Shown here one piece after another: positions 55,956 through 64,000 of a DNA stretch of 64,000 nt. The notes below the pieces were generated by a model. That model was given only the letters and a program-made list of their open reading frames with translations. It made no database searches and had not been told where the DNA came from. The DNA comes from Protea cynaroides (Eukaryota > Streptophyta > Magnoliopsida > Proteales > Proteaceae). Location of the stretch: positions 13,103,774-13,167,773 of the forward strand of contig CM053276.1 in assembly GCA_028583415.1 (NCBI GenBank). Direction: 5' to 3'. Position numbers and translations under genes: made by a program. The stretch's first letter is position 1. Every line of letters starts with the position of its first letter.

Positions 55956-58783
55956 AGAGAGATTTACATATTAACAAGAGTACATTAGTATCTTATATGT
56001 TAGTGGGAAAAATGGGAGTACAAAAAGGATCAATAGCCAATCACTTGGAAGAGAGAAAGATACCCGAAATTCAAGGAATAGAGAGATGGAGACAGAAACA
56101 TCACTAGTGTTTACTTCCTTTTCACATTAAAAATTTCTAATTCTTAAATGTTTTTGTTCTAATATTTTACAGAAAAAATAAATCAATTTATTATTATCAC
56201 AAGGGTTTGTTATTTTTTCAAATGTTACAAGTCACATATTCTGTCACATGGGCAGACAACGTCTCCATTCCGATCATTGGATAAAGTGAATACAGTTTAG
56301 ATTAGCCATATGTCTAATTTCATGCTCTAATTCAATTAAGAGCCCTTTTGTATTGCATACATCATATGCGCATATCTATGCAGGTGTATGTATCAATACT
56401 CTCAACATTACTCTGAATTCTGAATGATTTTGATTTAGAAAAACTCAAAAATTGAAATATTGTGATTTTTGTAAAGATCACAAGCTATTATTATATGAAT
56501 AGTTACCCTAAAAAATGAAAAATCTTATTTTATTGAAATTTTTTTATCTTCTGTCTTTTTATGTGGAAATCAATGTAACCTAATTTACTTTTCTCTCTCC
56601 CAACAAGTGTTCTAAATTAACACTAAGCTGTAATAAATTATTAGATTACTGTATGCTTCAGTGGAGTCCCCTCTTGCACAAAAACAATCGAAAAGAGAGA
56701 ATTCACACAAAAGAAAAAAGTTGGGGGGGGGGGGGGGGGTTGGGGCTTGGTGCATGTGGAGTGTGGAATCCCCATGGATCTATTACTTTACAAGAGAAGC
56801 TATTATTTAAAGAAGCGTCTGTATCTTAACAATTCTTCTTTCTTTGGTTTTGTGACTTATGGTTGGAGTAGGTAATAAGCATAGCGACAGTCATAATGTG
56901 ACAACATATTTCATTATCACAAGTATTTTAGTAGGAGAAGGCGTGTGTGATGCACCAATGAAATAGCATGTTTCATTGTATGAACTTTAAAGTAAAAAAA
57001 AGGCAGAAGGTTTTGTGCACAGCCTTATATGTACATAGCCATCATTTTTCCATTGGATGGGAGACACAATTTTCTACCTCTACTAGGTGAACGATGAGAG
57101 CACTGATCATGCGTATACATACACAACTGTGCACAAAATTTCGAAACCACCCAACCCATAAATCACACTGAGAATTGCACACCCAAAAAGAGGAAAATGA
57201 CACTAGCTATCAGAAAGAGATAATATAAAGGATGCATCATGCATTCATAAAATATATGGAAATAATTCAAAAGGTATAAGGAGATAATTTAAACCCTCTC
57301 TCTTTAGAGCCAAATGATCCAACCAAACAAAATTTATTAGGAAATATACATTAAATTGATAAAATTTAATGTATCACCAATTTAGAAAGCTTTTATGTAT
57401 TTCACATGGCTTGGTATTTATGTAGGAAAGTACCTTTCCTTCACCACGCCTGATGTAGAAATGCATGGACGCATTTGACTAGTTCCTTAAAGCAAGAAAA
57501 ACAAATAATAATAATAATAAACAACCTAAAATCGTAGACAAAAAAAATTGTGACAAAATGAAATCCTTCAATACAACACAATAATAAATATATCAAAAAA
57601 TAAAATATCAATTAGATCTCATCGAAACTCATCAATTTTGATGTTTTGTGGGTTTTCTCTTGGAACCACAATATTGATTTTTTTTTACCCAGGAAGATAC
57701 AAACCCTTGACGTTGAGAAGCTGATTTAATATTCAAATAAATCGTAGAAAAGAAGAAGAAAAAGTTTAAAATTTAAATAAATATTGGTTTATTTTATTTT
57801 TTTTTCCTTTTTTTTCCCAAGAAGATAAAAATAAATAAACCATTGACGTTGAGATGATGATTTAATATATTCAAACAAATTGAATAAAAGAAGAAGAAAA
57901 AATTAGATAAGCTCACATCCCGTTAGCATTGGTCCAGCAATCGCGTATCTTAGTTTCATATACAATCGTACATATACATGGATCTATCGAATTGCATAAA
58001 TGCATCCTTCTAAATACTTTTTTACCTCCAAAAATGAATGATCGATCAGATGGATATATGAGACCATACATAAAAACCATCCCTTTACTTATCAAGGAAG
58101 GCTTGATTTTTTTTTTTTTTTTCCCAAGAAAAATTAAAAAATCTTTAATGTTGAGATGATGATTTAATATTCAAACAAATGCCAATTATTTATTGATTTA
58201 CTATCTGCAGTGCAAGGTGTTTCCGAATAGTGAAAAATGCACCAATTTGATTTGTAGTGCTATTATAAAATATTGCAAGTTAATTAACAGAATGTCTCAA
58301 AAACAAAAAACCACACAAATGAAGCTGACAGGCAATAAGATGAAAAATTATCAAAATGAATATAGTGCCAAAATAATCTGGCCTCTTATCTCTCCTTTCT
58401 TTTCTGGCCTTTTGGTATGTTTGTATAGTTCCTTCTTACAATAAATTATATATTTATTTACTGAAAAAAATGTCACTGGTTTAGAGCTGTTTCAGAATTC
58501 TTATGTTCAGAAGGAATCCAGGGTTCTCAAAAAATTTTAGCTTTATCCCGTTGTTTGTTTTCTTCCTTGATGGGATTCTTATATATGGTTTCAAAAAAAT
58601 AATAATAATTTAATCCTCTTATTTCTTCTCCTAGGATTATTGGTATCCATTGTGTTATCTCTACCTTGGACTGTTAGTAGAAGACAAAAATCAAACTGAT
58701 TTAAACAAGATAAATAGTCAAGAGATTAAAAATAAATGATAAATAAGAAAAGATGATGGGGTTTCTTTGACATTGACGGTACT

Positions 58784-58808
58784 GTTGGAGAGAGAGAGAG
58801 AGAGAGAG
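58784..58808. repeat. (GA)n microsatellite
   Basis: About ten uninterrupted GA units just left of the Mutator-like MITE. Confidence 0.9.
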
Positions 58809-58827
58809 CAACCTTTAAATAGATATA

Positions 58828-59260
58828 TGAAAATTTTCATCTAGTATTTTGTTTTTAAATCATTCAACTCTCAACTTTGCAATTAATTTCATACGCACCT
58901 TCTGCCGTAACAGAAGAAACAAAATTACTCAATTACCCTCCTTAATAAATTGACAATCAAATAACAAAATGGGGATTCGATCAAAGGAAAAAGAAAATGA
59001 ATGTTTAAAAGGGTAAATATGTCATTTAATAATGGTTTGAGAGAGAATAAGATAGTAAAGTAAAAAATTTGAAAGGATAGTTTTGCCATTAAAAAATTAT
59101 AGACCATACCACATCATCACTTAACAAACTTGTCTATTATGACAAGTTTTGTCTGACACATATTTAACAAATGAGGGAAGTTGTGTGAAACTAATCATGA
59201 AATTAAAAATTGGATGACTTAAAAGCAAATTACAAAAGAGAGGGATGGATGAAATTTTCC
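58828..59260. mobile_element. Mutator-like MITE, 433 bp, 9-bp target duplication
   Basis: Left end TGAAAATTTTCATCTAG and right end in reverse complement GGAAAATTTCATCCATC, with TTTTAAATCATTCAA against TTTTAAGTCATCCAA further in. The exact 9-bp ATAGATATA flanks it (58819-58827 and 59261-59269). There is no coding. Confidence 0.78.
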
Positions 59261-59617
59261 ATAGATATAATGAAGGATTCTAAGAATGTATTATGTATTG
59301 TTTCTAGAAAGTCAACAAAGTAGTACACAAAATTAAACTTTAAATTAATTTTATTTTAAATTCATAAATTTTAAATTAATTGAATAACGAATGATTTTTT
59401 ACTTGACGAGATGATCTTAACATTAAGGTTGCTTTTTCATTTATTTTTAAATTAAATATGACGTAATGGAGAGCATCACATTCCTAAAATTATTTGGAGG
59501 TTTTTCATTTGGTATATTAATGTTACTTCAAATATTACTATAAAAACAAACAACTTAATTAGCGAAAGATTACTATATGGTTTGCTATTTTTCATGACAT
59601 TTTTACAAAATACTAAT

Positions 59618-60019
59618 GGCTCCGTTTGTTTTGAGGTAAATTTTACATTTATGGTTCTATTTGTTTTGAGGTAAAATTTTACGTGTTATTAAAAAATTTC
59701 AAAAATTTTTTTCAGGAGATAAACGAATGCGAACTTCCTTTTCCCTCCTCCTTGGAGATCAAAAAAATTTACCTCTTGGAAACAAATATTGAAAAAGAAA
59801 AATTACATGTAAAATATTAAATGCAAAATTTTACATCAAAATAAATAGAACCGTAATATTTTACTTGTTAAATTTTTTTTATGGTGTTTGTTTTCAATAA
59901 ATAAAAGAAAGACAAACTTATTTTTCCATTCTCTTTAAAATTCACTATATTTTAAAATAAATATTTTTTTTAATTATAATATATTATATATAAAATTTTA
60001 TGTCAAAACAAAAAGATCC
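59618..60019. mobile_element. Nested MITE pair, Tourist-like
   Basis: Outer ends GGCTCCGTTTGTTTTGAGGTAAA and, in reverse complement, GGATCTTTTTGTTTTGACATAAA. Inside, a second inverted pair (about 59654-59853) reads GGTTCTATTTGTTTTGAGGTAAA and its reverse-complement partner. The likeness of inner and outer TIRs suggests a MITE inserted in a relative. Target duplications are unclear. Confidence 0.6.
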
Positions 60020-60524
60020 GAGGCACCAAAAATCCCTTAAAATCCAAATGAAAATAGGTTGGTGGGTTTCTAACTTCTATATTCCAACAGAACTTGTATA
60101 CTTTTCCAAGATAGCCATCACTTAGGGAAAAAAATAAAACCCAGATCTACCAGTTTGTGAGGGTGATCAAATTATTTTCAAGGTTGTTAAACAAAGAGTG
60201 ATGAAGACTGAAAAAGACAGGGTATGTGGGGTGGGCCTACTGGACTCTCACTGTCTTACATGGGTCCCAAATCCCAACCGTTTCTAGCTTTACACCTAAG
60301 CGCCACCGTCTGCATGGTTGTCCTCCTAACATCAGTCACTCGCAGCTGCAGAAAAAACTGCAGTATTCATGCTGGTAACGGTTTCTATTTCTATGGACGT
60401 TTCAGTAATGGGCCCCTGTTCCATTGGGCCCACTCTCCTTTGGATTATATATTCTAGTATCCTTTCACTTTATAAGGACCAGCTCCCTTTTCAAGTTTTT
60501 ATTCATTTCATTTACTGGTTTTTT
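60020..60524. other. Intergenic, no recognised gene
   Basis: A mildly GC-richer stretch at 60220-60440 resembles neither a known gene nor an element. Confidence 0.4.
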
Positions 60525-60745
60525 ATTTTTCGCTAACCGACGGGTATCCAGGTTTTTGGTCAGACTAGTCCAATAGGCTCATATTGGCTCCAGAATCGTA
60601 TGGATCAAGTCACTCTGGAGTTGAATGAGAATCATTCCACTTGCATTCACAACAAGAAAGAAAAAACACGCAACACTCCCATATCAGTGGCCCCAAGACA
60701 ATAAAAAGAATCGAACTCATCTTGGATCTGATTTTTATACACAAT
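60525..60745 (-). mobile_element. SINE-like element, copy 2
   Basis: Diverged relative of 12507-12735 in the same orientation. It shares GACGGGTATCCAGG/GACGGATATCTAGA, CTCATATTGGCTCCA and GTTGAATGAGAA-type blocks. The minus-strand B-box-like AGTTCGATTC lies near 60712. Confidence 0.6.
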
Positions 60746-62390
60746 CACTTGTATATATATGGTTATACATAAAACCTTTTGCTTACATTTTCTCATTTAA
60801 AATTTAAAAAAGAAACGATTTCAGTTTTTTTTCAACATTTTCCAACTTGTTTTATTCTTTTTATTTTATTTTTATCAATTTATTTCTTTATTTTTTTGAA
60901 CATAGAAATGACAGAAAAACAAGCTTCAATTTTGAACTATTCAACAATTGGGGATTCCCCACTTTGAAAGGAGCTCTTCTTGATTGTAGTTTGGCCACAA
61001 AGGTGATAGAATAAATGATTCTTAACTAAAAATTAAATTATTTTTAGTATTTACATACAAGACACGTTCCATTTATGGGGTGCCAATTCTGCTTGATTGG
61101 AACTGAACTGAAGTTGTCCCTATTCATTCCCTGGTCTTCAGTAATTTAGTCCTAGATCTAAATTTTAAATTCCTAAAATCTTGTAGTTCTGTAAATAAAT
61201 CAGAACATATAACTCTGAAACATTTGAACTTAACATATGGTTTTGTAATCATTTCAGCTTATTTTGACTGAAATTTCAAAGAGGGTTTCACTCTAAGCTT
61301 GAATTATACAAATAATTTGTTTCAATTTATATGTAAGATGAGAAGTATATTGAAATTTCTTACTCTGGAAGTAATGTGAAATTGCCATTGAAATGGAGTT
61401 GAAACCTTAGCTCAAATTTGATTTATTTATTTATTTATTTTTTTTAATTTTATGGACCTGCTTCTTAGTTTTAAAAACAGAGGATCCAAATAATAATGGG
61501 TCCCTGATGACTTTTATAAGATTATTTTTTTATAAGTTTATTAGAATATTTTACTCAGAGAGATATTTTTTATATGCATGATTGGTGCTCATCAAACTTT
61601 AGGTCCTTGTTGCAGCTGATCTATTCCAACAACAAGAAAGAGAAGAGCATCTAGAAGGTATTTTAATATTAAAAAAAAGGAAAATGAAGAAAAATATATA
61701 TCTCATATTATAAAAATAATAATTTTTTTTTGTGGCCTGCCCTTCACATAAGGAGATCCATGGTCTAGAGCATTTTGTTCTCAAAAACATATATAACCGT
61801 CCATCCTTCTGTATTTAAAGTTTTCATAATACATCTCCCGTTTATCCAACCACCCACAAAAGTCTTTTATGCTCTCCAAAGAATATTTTCCCATAAAAGT
61901 AATGATAAAGGCAATGATTAATTTATATATTTTTAAAGAAATCAAAAGTTTTATTTTCCATTCTTTTATTTTCTCACCTTCCAAACATAACCTAAATTAC
62001 TTTTATAAGATGATAATATTTTTGCTTTCTATTTAGGGAAAGGAGGAGAGGGGATAAAAGAGGTGTAGGACTCGCAAAGGAACCAACATAATGTAGTTCT
62101 ACAAGCATTATTTATCGCCAATTATGTCAAGTGGTTTCTAAATTTAAGTGCCACGAAAACTACACTCTTCTTTACTCATGTGTCAAGTTAGAGTTCAATT
62201 TGATTTAGATATTGTCATAATAAAACAAAAATAATGGCGATGAAATACAAATTTTGGAATTTTACCATTAAATTTAGAAAAGAAATTAAATAAAAATACA
62301 AAGTGGATCATATTATTGGATTAGGGCTCCAAATTTGATACTTCACTAATACAAGGTGATGTGCATCTGGTTTAGTAGATTGAATAGATC
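60746..62390. other. AT-rich intergenic stretch, no recognised gene
   Basis: T- and A-rich DNA with simple-sequence runs such as TTTATTTATTTATT near 61420. No supported gene or element. Confidence 0.5.
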
Positions 62391-62392
62391 AG

Positions 62393-62635
62393 TTGTTGAA
62401 AATCTCTAGGCTTTCTCTCCTCCGGTCACCTCTACAGCCTTCGGGTTCTCCTTACCGAGTTCAGCAGCCTACAACAAATGAGTTCATGTTGTTTTCTGAT
62501 GTTGACTTCTACTCCTCTTTGCATCGTATGGTGCTTGGTTGTGTGCTTCTACAATCTTCAGGTAAGGTAAGTTGGGTTGCTTCTGATCAAGCTTATCCAT
62601 CTTCAGTGTTTATCGGTCAGGCTAAGGCTCCCTGA
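62393..62635 (+). pseudogene. Possible retroelement RNase H-like fragment
   Basis: An 80-residue open frame contains LFSDVDFYSSLHRMVLGCVLLQSSGKVSWVASD then FIGQAKAP. This faintly recalls the DxS...G(C/A)VL...GKV pattern of plant LINE-associated RNase H domains, but key acidic residues cannot be confirmed and no RT lies next to it. It is low-confidence, and chance is possible. Confidence 0.25.
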
Positions 62636-62679
62636 ATTGGGATGCATTTGGTAGTTCAAAAGGAAGTGAAATTTTTAAG

Positions 62680-62681
<2 letters not shown>

Positions 62682-62755
<74 letters not shown>
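62682..62755. repeat. (TA)n microsatellite
   Basis: About 36 TA units. Confidence 0.95.
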
Positions 62756-62756
<1 letters not shown>

Positions 62757-62759
62757 ATT

Positions 62760-64000
62760 AATAACTTTGAATCGAACCAAACTGAAACAAGCCGATAAAC
62801 CATTTATAAACCAATTGACATCTTTACCAATAATCAGTCAAACTCAACTGAGCTCAACCAAACTTGATCTAACAAAAAGTACACGCAGAATTGAAATCAG
62901 CCCCAATTGGTTCCGAGTTTGTTTTCCATCCGATTCTTAAATCCTTGAGACTTGTGTTTATCATATTTTTGAAGTATTCATAGGTTCTATCTCATGATAG
63001 AGAATTAGTAAAGAGGTCATATATAAATTATGGAATGAGATCAAAACAAAATCTATATTGCATCATTTTTTAAATTAAAATCCATTTTTCTAATGGAAGG
63101 AATTATAAATGGAAGGAATTATAAAAAAAAAAATTCCTAGGAAATTAATTTAAAAAATTATAAAGGCAACAATAATAAAACACGAAATAATAAAATAAGT
63201 TATATGAATTCTATGAAGTTGTATTTTTGTTACTAAGTTTAGCTTGCCGTCAATGTATTTTTTATGAAGTATGGCATGATAAATACCATCATGTTCACTA
63301 AAAAGTATAATTCATGACATAAAATATGAATATTTAATTAGATCTATATTAATTATTTAATTTAAAATATAACTTTTAATTAACCAATATAGAAATGATA
63401 ATTTATCAATATTATTCATTTTACTAAGTTGTTGAACTAATTAATCTCTGACTCATAAATATTATATACAATATACTTTAGAGTTCAGGTTGTGTACATT
63501 CTGTTTTTTCTCAAATCCTATAGTAGGATGAGTTTCATGCACTGGGATGTCCTACACTAGAGTTGAGGCTATGAACATAATTCATACTCTCACTCCTCCT
63601 TGATCTTAGGAATTATGGGCCCCATTAAAGATACTTATTCATGCATGCTTATTGGTCACAATAGAGCATCCTTACTAATGCACCAAAGCCCCGCCTCTTA
63701 CCGACGGCCCTTTTTCCATGTCTCACATTTCAGGCTAAACTGAATTCGCCAATTGATAGAACAAGGCCTTCAAAATGTTTGAGAAAGTTCAATGTTTTGA
63801 TGGCTGTTGTTCTGGGCTCTGCCAAACCCAACTTTGGGTTGGGATTTCGACCCTTTCTAGCCCATGGGCTGTAGATCCCTACCTTGGGCTTGCAAAAATT
63901 TGCAAGCCAAGGTCGGATTTCTCGTTGATTCTGGTCCCCTGTGGCGTTCACGAATTTCTTGGCCATCTTGAACGGATCCAAATGGTCGCAAGGTCGGATT
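62760..64000. other. Intergenic, no recognised gene
   Basis: It begins with AACCAAACTGAAAC/AACCATTTATAAACC words like the hAT-like interiors elsewhere. The rest is AT-rich. An 83-codon minus-strand frame at 63730-63981 matches no family known to me. Confidence 0.4.

Larger units (their letters stand above)
53427..58818. other. Long AT-rich intergenic stretch without recognised genes
   Basis: No conserved protein or RNA gene is seen in any frame. Items present: an imperfect hairpin at about 53908-53980 (AGTGCATCAATCACG against TTGGTGCACT), the direct repeats at 55183-55955, a run of about 17 G at 56725-56741, and AT-rich microsatellites. Open frames are short and look random. Confidence 0.6.

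Noticed and set aside
60224..60457. 77-codon frame in a GC-richer patch
   Set aside because: Not recognised, no neighbouring exons, and length within chance expectation.

Overview
The window looks like nuclear DNA of a flowering plant. It has spliced genes with GT-AG introns, plastid-type fatty-acid synthase and FLZ zinc-finger proteins typical of land plants, LTR retrotransposons primed by initiator tRNA-Met, RTE-type LINEs, plant-type SINEs, and Mutator-like, hAT-like and PIF/Harbinger-like elements. The sequence does not fix the species. Gene density is very low: only two genes look host-type and complete, and most of the rest is nested mobile DNA.

Region by region: 1-3600 is intergenic with a tandem duplication and a possible old copia LTR. 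3746-10876 is a four-exon gene for plastid 3-hydroxyacyl-ACP dehydratase (FabZ). Its third intron is about 6.2 kb and holds an RTE tail, a tandem TRIM retroelement array, a Mutator-like insertion flanked by (TA)n and a 190-bp duplication. The gene encodes Lys where the family has its catalytic Glu. 12507-12735 is a SINE. 12739-22961 is a decayed copia element on the minus strand whose 5' LTR is split by a 5'-truncated RTE LINE. 24490-24830 holds two tandem foldback MITEs. 27632-35457 fits one giant solo LTR (about 5.5 kb net) with a 5-bp target duplication, several tandem arrays and a second, 2.3-kb solo LTR nested inside it. 35702-38901 is a TIR-bounded segment carrying a broken NPF (NRT1/PTR) transporter fragment, followed by a PIF/Harbinger-like MITE rich in GGT repeats.

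39747-59260 contains five Mutator-like elements, each with a perfect 9-bp target duplication. One (43792-45206) is a Pack-MULE carrying a dead MAPKKK-type kinase fragment. Another (45576-50815) was invaded by a non-autonomous LTR element whose leader repeats, LTR start and polypurine tract resemble those of the copia element at 12739-22961, which suggests an autonomous/non-autonomous pair. An hAT-like element with an 8-bp duplication lies at 42867-43641.

51723-52529 is a two-exon FLZ zinc-finger gene; its upstream region has a cluster of ACGT-core (ABRE/G-box) motifs in a small duplicated block. The remainder to 64000 is AT-rich intergenic DNA with MITEs, a second SINE copy and microsatellites. 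Nothing resembles an operon or a defence system. The main interest is the history of transposon nesting, gene capture and LTR structure, and the catalytic-residue change in FabZ.
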